NCBI GenBank assembly: GCA_016191115.1
Contig: JACPPG010000062.1
Location: forward strand, 1 to 36,197
Reading direction: 5' to 3'
Length of the DNA: 36,197 nt
Source of the DNA: Planctomycetia bacterium
GTDB taxonomy: Bacteria > Planctomycetota > Planctomycetia > Pirellulales > JACPPG01
The notes below the pieces were generated by a model that saw nothing but the letters and a program-made list of their open reading frames with translations, had not been told where the DNA came from and made no database searches. Below are positions 7,968 through 15,626 of this stretch, one piece after another (positions within the stretch are counted from its first letter, which is position 1; every line of letters begins with the position of its first letter). Made by a program: the position numbers and the translations under genes.

Positions 7968-9227
7968 ATGACAGATGCGCATCCCCAAAATAAAGACGGG
8001 CAAATCGACGTGGCCGTGATCGGCGGCGGGCCGGGCGGGTCGACCGTCTCCACGCTGATCGCCCAGCAGGGATACCGCGTGCAGCTTTTCGAGCGCGAGC
8101 GCTTTCCCCGCTTTCATATCGGCGAGTCGCTCATCCCCGAAACGTACTGGGTGCTCGAGCGGCTGGGCATGCTCGACAAGATGAAGAGCAGCCGCTTCGT
8201 CGAGAAGTACAGCGTGCAGTTCGTCAGCGCCAGCGGCAAGCTGTCGGAGCCGTTCTATTTCATGGACCACAAGCCGCACGACTGCTCGCGCACCTGGCAG
8301 GTGCTGCGCAGCGAGTTCGATCAACTGATGCTGGAAAACGCCCGCGCGCACGGCGTCGAAGCCTTCGAAGCGACGCGCGTCCAGGAGGTCCTCATGGATG
8401 GCGATCGAACCTTTGGGCTGCGCGTCGCCGATCAGCAAGGCCGCCAGCGCAAGGTGCTGGCGCGCGTGGTGGTCGATGCCAGCGGGCAGAGCTCCATGCT
8501 GGCCAGCCGTTTGAAGCTGCGCGAGATCGACGCGGATCTGAAAAAAGGCGCGCTGTGGACGTACTACGAGGGCGCGTATCGCGACGCGGGGCGCGACGAA
8601 GGCGCTACCATGATCCTGCAGACGCGGGCCAAGAAGGGCTGGTTCTGGTACATCCCGCTGCACAACAACATCGTCAGCGTGGGCGTCGTGGCCGCGTTCG
8701 ACCACTTGTTCAAGGACCGCCGCGACTACGAAACGATCTACAACGAACAATTGGACGCCTGCCCGGCCGCCAAGGAACGCGTCTCGATCGGCCGCCGGGC
8801 GTCGGGCTTCTACGCCACGAAAGATTATTCATATCGCTCCCGCCGCGCCGCCGGCGACGGCTGGGTGCTCGTGGGGGACGCCTACGGATTCCTCGATCCC
8901 CTGTACTCCTCCGGCGTGCTCTTGGCGCTGCGCTCCGGGCAGATGGCGGCCGACGCGATCGTCGAGGGCCTCGCCCGCGGCGACCTGTCCGCCGCGCAGT
9001 TAGGCAAATGGGCGCCGGCCTTCACGCAGGGGATGGACCGCATGCGGCGGCTGGTGTGCGAGTTTTACGACGGATTCAGCTTCGGCCGGTTTGTCCGCCG
9101 GTACCCGCACTTCAAGGGGCACTTGACCGACCTGTTGATCGGCGACCTGTTCAAGGAATCGGTCGACGAAGTGGTCGAGCCCATGAACCTGATGCGCGAC
9201 GAGATGAAGCAAGCGGCCGAAGCGTGA
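7968..9227 (+). CDS. Flavin-dependent halogenase-like oxidoreductase
   Basis: The 419-residue protein is an FAD enzyme of the flavin-dependent halogenase/monooxygenase group. It has the dinucleotide-binding GGGPGGS at residues 19-25, the halogenase-type FPRFHIGESLIP at about 46-57, a lysine at residue 80 (RFVEKYSVQF) where halogenases carry the catalytic lysine, the diagnostic WxWxIP motif as WFWYIP at 225-230, and the second FAD motif GDAYGFLDPLYSSGV near residue 304. WxWxIP separates halogenases from ordinary monooxygenases, which lack it. The substrate cannot be told; no biosynthetic genes surround it, so a free small aromatic is possible. An alanine/glycine-poor C-terminal helical part with MNLMRDEMKQAAEA ends the protein. 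It lies 17 bases after the MarR gene and is likely controlled by it. A non-halogenating relative of the geranylgeranyl-reductase superfamily is the main alternative. Confidence 0.85.
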   Translation: MTDAHPQNKDGQIDVAVIGGGPGGSTVSTLIAQQGYRVQLFERERFPRFHIGESLIPETYWVLERLGMLDKMKSSRFVEKYSVQFVSASGKLSEPFYFMDHKPHDCSRTWQVLRSEFDQLMLENARAHGVEAFEATRVQEVLMDGDRTFGLRVADQQGRQRKVLARVVVDASGQSSMLASRLKLREIDADLKKGALWTYYEGAYRDAGRDEGATMILQTRAKKGWFWYIPLHNNIVSVGVVAAFDHLFKDRRDYETIYNEQLDACPAAKERVSIGRRASGFYATKDYSYRSRRAAGDGWVLVGDAYGFLDPLYSSGVLLALRSGQMAADAIVEGLARGDLSAAQLGKWAPAFTQGMDRMRRLVCEFYDGFSFGRFVRRYPHFKGHLTDLLIGDLFKESVDEVVEPMNLMRDEMKQAAEA

Positions 9228-9250
9228 CGAGCCGTGGCGCAGCGAAACGC

Positions 9251-9394
9251 GTGTGCCACGGCTTCGCAGAAGCCGTGCGAAGCGGCGACGGACGTCGCAT
9301 GCGATGGCGGGCGCGTCCGACGGGGCATCACGGCTTGTCCTGATCGGCCAAGCCGTGGCACACGGTGCTCAAGACCTACGGATAAACCCGTAGG
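9251..9394. repeat. Intergenic inverted repeats downstream of the halogenase
   Basis: GTGTGCCACGGCTT (9251-9264) and AAGCCGTGGCACAC (9350-9363) are perfect 14-bp inverted repeats about 85 bases apart. The left arm overlaps a hairpin, CACGGCTTC/GAAGCCGTG with a 3-base loop (9257-9277). A third hairpin, CCTACGG/CCGTAGG, lies at 9375-9394. There is no T-tract, so it is a BIME-like repeat that could also stop transcription or protect the 3' end of the halogenase mRNA. Confidence 0.7.
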
Positions 9395-9448
9395 CTCTCG
9401 GATAGATCGCCCTACCAAGGTCTGCCCCGCGCCAAATTCAGCACAGCC

Positions 9449-10723
9449 ATGACTTCACACGAGTTCGTTCGCCTGCTCGTCGAGCTTTCGGTGATGCTGG
9501 CCTGCGCGCTTGCGGGCGGTCGGCTGATGCGGCGCTTCCGGCAGCCGGCCGTGTTAGGAGAAATGCTGGCCGGGATCGTGCTGGGGCCGACGATCGTGGG
9601 CGCATTCGCGCCCGAGTGGCAGGAGCGGCTCTTCTCCGAAGCGGGAACGGCCGCCGACGTCCGCGACGGCGTGATCAAGTTGGGGATGCTGTTCTTTCTG
9701 TTCGTGGTCGGCTTGGAGATCGACCTGACGCAGCTTTGGAAACACGGCTGGACGGCCTTTCTTATCGGCACGATCGGCACCGCCGTGCCCCTGGCGTCGG
9801 GCGTGGCGCTCGCTTACGCGCTACCGGCCTCGATGCTGCCGTGCCACGTGCCGGTCTTGCCCTTTGGCCTGTTCCTGGGCGCGTGCCTGGCCAATAGCGC
9901 CAACCCCGTGCTCGCGCGCATTCTGTTGGACCTGGGGCTGTTGAGGCAGAATATCGGCGCCGTGCTGATGACCGCCACCGTGGTCGACGATCTGGTGGGC
10001 TGGTCGCTGTTGGCGATCATCCTGGGGAATTTCGACGGCGACGGGAACGTGTCGGCCGGCCGCGCCGCGATCACGAGCGTGCTGGTGGTCGTGGGCGTAT
10101 TCGTCGCGCTATTGTTCGTTGGCCGGTTTGTCGCCATGCCGCTCTTGCGGCGGGCGCGGCAAGGGGCGTGGCCCGTCGGCTTCATCGGCGTGGCCGTCGT
10201 TCTGATCCTGCTTTCCGCCGCCGTGGCCGAGTACCTGGGCATCCACGCCTTTCTCGGCCCATTCCTGCTCGGGCTCGCGCTAGCGCCCACGCCCAAGGAG
10301 CGCCACGAGGCCTACGAAGTGCTCAATCATTTCGCACTCAGCTTCTTCGTGCCGGTGTACTTCGTCTCGATGGGGCTGCACTCCGATTTCATCAAGAATT
10401 TCGACGCCGCGTGGGTCGCATCGATCTTGCTGGCGGCCTGCGCGAGCAAGATCGCCAGCACGTTCGCGGCCGCGCGGATGGCCGGGCTCGATGCGCGCAC
10501 CAGCCTGGCCGTGGGATTCGGCATGAACGCCCGCGGCGCCACCGGCATCATCCTGGCCGGGGTGGGGCTGGAAAACCACGTCATCGACCAGCCGGTCTAC
10601 GTGGCGCTGGTGATCATGGCCCTGGCGACGTCGCTCGCGGCTGGGCCGCTGATGAAGTCGACCCTGCGGATCCGCGGCGAGGGCCCCGCAAAAACGAACG
10701 ACGATGACGCGGAGCTCTATTGA
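9449..10723 (+). CDS. CPA2-family cation:proton antiporter
   Basis: A 424-residue integral membrane protein of the Na_H_Exchanger fold (KefB/NapA-like), with about twelve hydrophobic segments. Family landmarks are the early RQPAVLGEMLAGIVLGP, the LGMLFFLFVVGLEIDL helix, LANSANPVLARILLDLGLL, and TATVVDDLVGWSLLAIIL, where the paired aspartates are the likely ion-binding site. It is expected to exchange Na+ or K+ for protons across the inner membrane. There is no C-terminal TrkA-N/RCK domain, so it is the short form without nucleotide gating. The ATG at 9449 gives a complete first helix. It stands alone between two repeat-bearing intergenic regions. Confidence 0.88.
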   Translation: MTSHEFVRLLVELSVMLACALAGGRLMRRFRQPAVLGEMLAGIVLGPTIVGAFAPEWQERLFSEAGTAADVRDGVIKLGMLFFLFVVGLEIDLTQLWKHGWTAFLIGTIGTAVPLASGVALAYALPASMLPCHVPVLPFGLFLGACLANSANPVLARILLDLGLLRQNIGAVLMTATVVDDLVGWSLLAIILGNFDGDGNVSAGRAAITSVLVVVGVFVALLFVGRFVAMPLLRRARQGAWPVGFIGVAVVLILLSAAVAEYLGIHAFLGPFLLGLALAPTPKERHEAYEVLNHFALSFFVPVYFVSMGLHSDFIKNFDAAWVASILLAACASKIASTFAAARMAGLDARTSLAVGFGMNARGATGIILAGVGLENHVIDQPVYVALVIMALATSLAAGPLMKSTLRIRGEGPAKTNDDDAELY

Positions 10724-10782
10724 CCGCGGTCATCGGCGCGTGCGGCGCTAGAAGTGAGCCGCCACGAAAGCACTGCGCCTGG

Positions 10783-10931
10783 CAGGGCCATTCTGTTTTT
10801 CAAAATGGCGAGGCGGGAAAAGGGGACTGGCTCCGAGCATAAACAGCGCAAGCCCTTTCAGACCAACGTTTCGTCTCGGTGCCTGTCCCACTTTCCCGCC
10901 GGTGCGCCGCCGGCAAGCTTGAATCTGTGAA
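10783..10931 (+). repeat. Palindromic repeat family R1, copy C (3' truncated)
   Basis: The element starts with CAGGGCC like the full-length copies but stops at CTGTGAA, missing the final nine bases including GGCCCTG. The stem again has GGGACTGGCTCCGAG facing CTCGGTGCCTGTCCC, with the two T-T mismatches. It ends only 34 bases before the start codon of the DUF4239 gene, so it lies in that gene's leader or promoter. Confidence 0.85.
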
Positions 10932-10965
10932 TTCGTCACCGATCGCGACATAGAGCCGACCGACA

Positions 10966-11727
10966 ATGAACTCCGTTGGAATAGCAGGAATCGTATTTTC
11001 CTCCGCCTTTGGCGGCGCGATCGTTGGCATGCTCCTACAGCGGCTGCTTCCTGAGTCCCATCTGCGCCCGGAATCAAGAGAGGTTATCAAGCTGGGGACC
11101 GGACTGATCGCGACCATGGCGGCCCTCGTTCTCGGGCTCTTGGTCGGGGCCGCGAAGTCGTCGTTCGACGCCGAGCGAGCGGGTTACCAGCAGCTCACGC
11201 TGGACGTCGTCTTGCTCGATCGCACGCTGGCGCACTACGGACCCGAAGCCGTGCAGGCGCGGGAACAGCTCCGCCAGACCGTGACCGTAATGGTCAATAG
11301 CCTTTGGCCTGAAGAAGGATCAAAATCGTCGGGCTTGGAGGACGAGAGGATTACCACCACCGGCGGTGCACTCTATGACGCCGTTCGAGCTCTTTCCCCG
11401 CAGAATGATTCGCAGCGATGGCTTCAGGGCCAGGCCACACAGGAGCTGGCTGATCTAGCTAAAAACCGCTGGCAGCTCGCCCAGCGAAACGACGGCTCGC
11501 TTCCGATCCCGTTTCTCGCCGTGCTGGCATTCTGGTTGTTCGTGCTATTCACCAGCTTCGGTCTTTTTTCGCCACAAAACATTACCGTCGTCGCCGTGCT
11601 CTTCATTTGCGCATTGTCGGTGGCAGGGGCCGTCTTTCTGATTGTGGACCTGGACCAGCCTTTTGACGGCCTGGTGAGGATTTCCAGCATTCCCTTGCGC
11701 GACGCACTTGCCGGCTTGGGGAAGTAG
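10966..11727 (+). CDS. DUF4239 (bestrophin-like) membrane protein
   Basis: A 253-residue membrane protein resembling the DUF4239 family, which is distantly similar to bestrophin channels; the function is not established. Two hydrophobic segments at the N-terminus (about residues 5-25 and 45-62) and two to three near the C-terminus (about 182-225) enclose a soluble helical middle part. The C-terminal DLDQPFDGLVRISSIPLRDAL matches the conserved family ending, with a PF(D/S)G core. The ATG at 10966 has only a weak ribosome-binding site. Base composition is less GC-rich than in the neighbouring genes, so recent acquisition is possible but unproven. The truncated R1 repeat just upstream may affect its expression. 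Confidence 0.75.
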   Translation: MNSVGIAGIVFSSAFGGAIVGMLLQRLLPESHLRPESREVIKLGTGLIATMAALVLGLLVGAAKSSFDAERAGYQQLTLDVVLLDRTLAHYGPEAVQAREQLRQTVTVMVNSLWPEEGSKSSGLEDERITTTGGALYDAVRALSPQNDSQRWLQGQATQELADLAKNRWQLAQRNDGSLPIPFLAVLAFWLFVLFTSFGLFSPQNITVVAVLFICALSVAGAVFLIVDLDQPFDGLVRISSIPLRDALAGLGK

Positions 11728-11831
11728 GGCGCTCACGACCGACGAGGTTGTAGCCGGCCACGTGTGGGTAGAGAAGGGCGGGGTCAGCGTCCCGACACGG
11801 ACGTTCCACGCGTCTGCTTGCAGGACAAAAC

Positions 11832-12158
11832 CTAGGCCGCCCCCGGCCGCGACGTGCCGCACTGGTCGCACTCGTCGAACGTGGCCGGCACCATGGCCCC
11901 GCAATGCGGGCATTTCCAGTCAGGCGCCGTTTGCTTGGACGAGCGTTCCTGGTCGTACTGGCTGAGGATCTCGCGGGCGCGGACTTCGTCGGCGCGCCGC
12001 ACCATCACGTCCGGCGGATCGATGCCCGAGCCGGCGAACGGCTCGATGGGCTCGGAGACCGCTGCCGGGATGCCGCTCTCCTCAAGCAGATTCTTCAGCA
12101 CCGTGGCTTCGATGGCGTTGGCGGCCTGATACACGGAAACGAGATCGTTCTTGTCCAC
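11832..12158 (-). CDS. DUF2007 domain protein with C-terminal zinc ribbon
   Basis: A 108-residue soluble protein. The N-terminal part (LVSVYQAANAIEATVLKNLL, about residues 6-25, through DVMVRRADEVRAREIL) matches the DUF2007 family of putative signal-transducing proteins, with a small ferredoxin-like fold. The C-terminus has a zinc ribbon of the form CPHCG - 12 residues - CDQCG. The start was set at a GTG (12158) rather than the longer open frame because AAGGAG lies 8-9 bases upstream of it and the family begins just before this point. It is a single gene transcribed toward the DUF4239 gene. A regulatory or chaperone-like role is guessed from the architecture only. Confidence 0.78.
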   Translation of the reverse strand: MDKNDLVSVYQAANAIEATVLKNLLEESGIPAAVSEPIEPFAGSGIDPPDVMVRRADEVRAREILSQYDQERSSKQTAPDWKCPHCGAMVPATFDECDQCGTSRPGAA

Positions 12159-12278
12159 CCGAGGCGTCTCCTTGCTGGTCGGTGGCATGAATGGCCTGAC
12201 GAGAGAATCATACCTTGCAATGCGGGGGCCGCCAGCCGTCACACCTCAATCGGAAGGGCGAGGCGCGATAGCAGAGCT

Positions 12279-12301
12279 CCCTCGCCCCTCGCGGGAGAGG
12301 G
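12279..12301. repeat. Short GC-rich hairpin
   Basis: CCCTCGCCC and GGGAGAGGG pair with one mismatch around a 5-base loop. It is of the CCCTC...GAGGG type that is scattered through GC-rich planctomycete intergenic DNA; another of this kind is inside the palindrome at 20696-20798. No T-tract follows. Confidence 0.45.
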
Positions 12302-12381
12302 CCGGGGTGAAGGGAGGCGCGTGGCCCCTGCCCCATCATCCATCGCGCCCGCGTGCGCGGCGTCGGAGGGACCGATTTTTC

Positions 12382-12798
12382 TCACGACCGTCCGCCGGAC
12401 GGGAGGACAGGCGATCGTGCACCAGGTGAACGACCGCCGCCATGCGCGAGCGGAGATGCAAGGGCGCACGCGCGGCGGCTAGTCTCACGAATCCAGGCGA
12501 CGCCACCTCCATCGTCGACAAATTCGGCGCTGGCCTCTTCGAGCAATCGGGCGCCGCTGTTGCGGAAGAAGGCGTCGACTGCCGCGGCCGGTGCCACCGG
12601 CCCGCGCACGGCTTCAGGTTCCGTGGCGTCGCCTCGGTCAACTGCGCGATCGCCGGCTGCACCACGATGCCGTCCAGCATGGACATGCTGGAAAGCCGGG
12701 GGGCGCGTCTCAAGGCTTTCCAGACGCAAACGCAAAGGGCGCGATGCCTCTTTGCTCGCCGCCCGGCGCGAATCCCTCGCGCGAAGAAATCGGACCAT
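12382..12798 (-). pseudogene. Frameshifted remnant of a secreted (LEPR-type) protein
   Basis: From an ATG at 12798 with AGGA eight bases upstream, the frame reads a basic N-terminus and then LRLRLESLETR, the motif that marks the start of many large planctomycete surface proteins. The expected continuation (PRLSSMSMLDGIVVQPAIAQL) is in the next frame: a run of six G on the plus strand (12698-12703) is one base too long. The protein returns to the first frame around DATEPEAVRGPVAP and continues through LLEEASAEFVDDGGGVAWIRE. Two compensating frameshifts plus decay after about residue 110 indicate a broken or incomplete gene. A single-base error in the G-run would explain only the first shift. 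Confidence 0.45.
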
Positions 12799-13054
12799 CT
12801 GTTCCGTCCTGGTGCGCTTCTAGGATGCCACTACCTGCGCACCGACTCTGACCATCGCCCCCCACATTACAGATCGCTTTCGGTGCTGGTAACAATTTGT
12901 CCTCGACACAACAGAACTTTAACGTCCGCCGCCCGCGAGCCCGCAGCATGGCAAGCACCGCGGCGGCAAGCGGTTGCAGTTGCCCCGAATTTGCGGCGAT
13001 CCTGGCGCTACCGCCACTGGCGCACGAGCTTGCTGCCGCGGCCATCGAGGCATG

Positions 13055-13990
13055 CTATCGCGCGTCGCGGAATGCCTCGCGCACGGGCCGGGCGATCCAC
13101 CGCTCGGGTGGCGACAGCCCAAAGATATACGCCACCGTGGCGGCGGTGTCGTAGGTATTGACCGGCGTCTGCAGCTCCTTGCCCGACGCCACGCCCTGAC
13201 CCGTGATAATCCACGGAATCTCGATTTCCTCCATCGTGGCGCCGCCGTGCCCCTTTTCGCGCCCGCCGTGGTCGCTGGTCACGAGCACGATCGCTCGCTC
13301 GTGCATGCCGGCGGCGCGCAACCCGTGGAAAATGTCGCCGATATAGCGGTCGGCCTCGGCGACGGCTTGGATGTACTCCTCGCTTCCCCATCCGTAGGTG
13401 TGGCCGGCGTGATCGACGTGGTCCAGATGCACGAACGTGAAGTGCGGCTTCTTAGCGGCAAAATAGCCGACCGCGCGGCGCGTGGCGTCCAAGGGTCCGT
13501 CGGCATTCTCGAGCGCGTCGCACGACTTGCCCTCGACCAATCGGCCGAATCCGTCCCAATCGTGGAAGCAGGCGATCACCGCGCGCGGCCGGCCGGCCCG
13601 CAACACGCCGAAGATGGTCGGAAAGATTCCCTCGGGCCCGGTGGCGGTGGGGACGATCTGGAACTTGTCGCGCTCCCAGCCGTTGCTCGTCACGCCGTGC
13701 TGCTCGGGACCGGCGCCCATGATCATTGAGGCCCAGTTGGGGCTACTGCTGGTGGGCATGACGGCCCGCGCGTGCAGCGAAAAGGCCCCCTCGCGCATCA
13801 TGCGATCCATGTGCGGCGTGTCGGCCTGGCGGATTCCCTCCGGGCTCATTCCGTCGCAGCCGACGATCACCACGTGCTCGGCGCCGGCCACCTGGGCCTG
13901 TGCAGATCGCGCGACAGACCACGCGGCAAGCAGGGCACAGATAGTCGCGACGGCGGCTGGCGTCCGTCCTGAGATGAGCTGGTTCCCCAT
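13055..13990 (-). CDS. Exported alkaline-phosphatase-superfamily phosphodiesterase
   Basis: A 311-residue protein of the type I phosphodiesterase/nucleotide pyrophosphatase group of the alkaline phosphatase superfamily. A signal peptide (about residues 11-33, ending in SAQAQV) is followed by the metal-binding VIVGCDGMSP (aspartate 46), the nucleophile region PTSSSPNWASMIMGAGPEQHG, FVHLDHVDHAGHTYGW with its aspartate/histidine ligands, and VLVTSDHGG followed by GHGG. It should hydrolyse a phosphodiester or phosphomonoester in the periplasm with two metal ions. The ATG at 13990 was chosen because it begins the signal peptide and lies 4 bases after the eutC stop, so the two are translationally close and in one operon. 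The substrate is unknown; phosphoethanolamine would fit the EutC neighbour but this is speculation. Confidence 0.88.
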   Translation of the reverse strand: MGNQLISGRTPAAVATICALLAAWSVARSAQAQVAGAEHVVIVGCDGMSPEGIRQADTPHMDRMMREGAFSLHARAVMPTSSSPNWASMIMGAGPEQHGVTSNGWERDKFQIVPTATGPEGIFPTIFGVLRAGRPRAVIACFHDWDGFGRLVEGKSCDALENADGPLDATRRAVGYFAAKKPHFTFVHLDHVDHAGHTYGWGSEEYIQAVAEADRYIGDIFHGLRAAGMHERAIVLVTSDHGGREKGHGGATMEEIEIPWIITGQGVASGKELQTPVNTYDTAATVAYIFGLSPPERWIARPVREAFRDAR

Positions 13991-13994
13991 GACG

Positions 13995-14813
13995 CTAGGA
14001 CCCTTTCGCGCCGCCGTCCGGAGCACCAAGCTCGCCGCTGGCGGCCGTGCGGCTGATGGCAATGCTCTCGTCCTTGAGCGCTATGCCGCTTGCGCCTCGG
14101 GCGAGCGCCTCGCGGACCAGGTAGTGCACCTTCAGCGCCGCCGCTTCCGGCGCGAGTCCTTGCGGCCGAATGTTCGACACGCAGTTGCGGTCGGCATCCG
14201 TCCGCCCGACGCGCGGACCGTAAACGAGGTACGCCCCCAGGCTATCGGGCGAGCCCAGGCCGGGCCGCTCACCGATCAAGATCACCGCGACGCGCGCGGC
14301 CAGAAGCTCGCCGATTTCATCCTCGATCGCCACGCGGCCGCGCTCGACGATCGTGACCGGCGCCAAGCGCAGGCGTGCCTCGGCCACTAGTGGCAGCCAA
14401 GCGGCCAATAAGGGCGCGACCTGCCGCGCGGCGGCCAAGGCCGAAAGCCCGTCGGAGACGACGATCGCCAGATCGCAGCCGGACGCCGAACGATCGGCCC
14501 CGGCCAGCATCGCCTCCCGGCCGTTCGCGTCCAGCCGCCGGCCAAGATCGGGCCGCTTCAGGAAGATATCGCGATCCGCGGCCGCGCTCGTGACGCGCAA
14601 TGTGCTTAGCCCGAGCGATTCGATGTCGCGCGCCAGGCGAGGCGCATCGAACGGCGCGTGTACCGCGTCGCGCGCGCGGGCGTGCGCCAGCTCGAAGTCC
14701 AATAGCTCCGCGGTGGGCACGCTCCCGCCAGCACGCCCCAGCGCGATCCGCGCCGGCGTCAGCTCGCGCAAAGCGCGCCATGCGTCAGGTCGAGCCAGGT
14801 CGGGGTTAGGCAT
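13995..14813 (-). CDS. eutC: Ethanolamine ammonia-lyase light chain
   Basis: The 272-residue product matches EutC, the small subunit of adenosylcobalamin-dependent ethanolamine ammonia-lyase, which with EutB converts ethanolamine to acetaldehyde and ammonia. Diagnostic parts are the N-terminal LARPDAWRALRELTPARIALGRAG, the central DLAIVVSDGLSA, LIGERPGLGSPDSLGAYLVY, and DRNCVSNIRPQGL, which contribute to the cobalamin-binding fold. The ATG at 14813 was chosen over a TTG three codons upstream. No clear ribosome-binding site is seen. The usual partner eutB is not upstream here: an R2 palindromic element begins 33 bases before the start codon and a thioredoxin-like gene follows. EutB must be elsewhere or lost. 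The phosphodiesterase gene downstream is closely coupled. Confidence 0.93.
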   Translation of the reverse strand: MPNPDLARPDAWRALRELTPARIALGRAGGSVPTAELLDFELAHARARDAVHAPFDAPRLARDIESLGLSTLRVTSAAADRDIFLKRPDLGRRLDANGREAMLAGADRSASGCDLAIVVSDGLSALAAARQVAPLLAAWLPLVAEARLRLAPVTIVERGRVAIEDEIGELLAARVAVILIGERPGLGSPDSLGAYLVYGPRVGRTDADRNCVSNIRPQGLAPEAAALKVHYLVREALARGASGIALKDESIAISRTAASGELGAPDGGAKGS

Positions 14814-14835
14814 GGACGCCAATCATGCATGAGTG

Positions 14836-14979
14836 CGAGCGCCCCCAGGAGAACTGCAAGGTCCTGGGAGAGGGGGTCAGGCACATTTTTCGGCCGAAGG
14901 TCCTTCGGAAGAATTGAGAACCGCATGTGCCGAAAAATGAGCCAGACCCCGGACTTTGCCGTTCTCCTGCGAGCGCCCC
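14836..14979. mobile_element. R2 palindromic element, copy 1, with target duplications
   Basis: The element is 14846-14969 (124 bp), bounded by arms of 19 bp starting CAGGAGAAC and ending GTTCTCCTG. Inside is a second hairpin with 22-bp arms, GGGGTCAGGCACATTTTTC facing GAAAAATGAGCCAGACCCC, with two A-A mismatches flanking GGC/GCC. A 10-bp direct repeat CGAGCGCCCC lies immediately outside at 14836-14845 and 14970-14979 and looks like a target-site duplication. It encodes no protein. It sits between eutC and the thioredoxin-like gene. The second copy is at 22609-22732. Confidence 0.8.
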
Positions 14980-15001
14980 CGGAAGCCTTGCGCGACGTCG
15001 G

Positions 15002-15511
15002 CTACCGCAGCACGCGGCCGGGCTGGTACAGGCGGGCCACGGCCTGTAGCGCCGTCTGCATGTCGATCACCAGTTGCTGGCCCGGCCGTTTGCCCACTAC
15101 CCGGTGCAGCGGCCCGCCGTCGGGCGAGAGGAACTGAATCGTGGGAAAGCCGCGAACGTTGAGCTGGCGGCAGACCTGCGGCTCGGCGTCGGCGTCGACC
15201 AATACGCAAAGGAATTGCCGCGACAGGTTGACGACCTGGTTTTGAGTAAAAGCCTCGTTGGCCATCTGGTGGCAATACTGACACCAGCTCGCGGTGAAAA
15301 ACACCAGGATCGGGCGGCGGTCGTTCTTGGCCAGCGCCAGCCCGCGATCGTACCCCTCGACGAAGGAGATCGCGCCGCGGGCGACGATGGGCACCGCGGC
15401 CGGGCCGGCCGCCGGCGCCTGTTCCGGCCCCGAAGCGTCGCAGCCACCAAGGAACATGAGAGCGGCGACACACGTCGGCCCCGCGAGCGCACGGATACGA
15501 AAGCCGTTCAT
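15002..15511 (-). CDS. Thioredoxin-fold lipoprotein
   Basis: A 169-residue exported thioredoxin-like protein. A lipobox, FLGGC, places the lipidated cysteine at residue 24, so it should be anchored to a membrane. After a linker rich in Ala/Pro comes a thioredoxin fold with the redox motif WCQYC (FFTASWCQYCHQMANEAF), the cis-proline region VRGFPTIQFLSPDG, and a final helix. It resembles the Thioredoxin_7/DUF255-like group that reduces or rearranges disulfides outside the cytoplasm. The start ATG at 15511 gives a complete signal peptide. Neighbours (R2 element upstream of eutC, birA further upstream) give no hint of a dedicated partner. Confidence 0.88.
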   Translation of the reverse strand: MNGFRIRALAGPTCVAALMFLGGCDASGPEQAPAAGPAAVPIVARGAISFVEGYDRGLALAKNDRRPILVFFTASWCQYCHQMANEAFTQNQVVNLSRQFLCVLVDADAEPQVCRQLNVRGFPTIQFLSPDGGPLHRVVGKRPGQQLVIDMQTALQAVARLYQPGRVLR

Positions 15512-15626
15512 TGGGAAGAGGCCCCTGACTTGTAAGGGGATGGTTGGCCTAGTGTCTTATCGCATCGGCTGGTCATTAGACTTGATGGGCAGCGCCGTGC
15601 AAGCATTGCTGGCGAGCTAATCGGCC

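Noticed and set aside
12442..13161. A 239-codon plus-strand frame
   Set aside because: Antisense to the pseudogene and the end of the phosphodiesterase gene; translation is low-complexity and its start lacks a ribosome-binding site.
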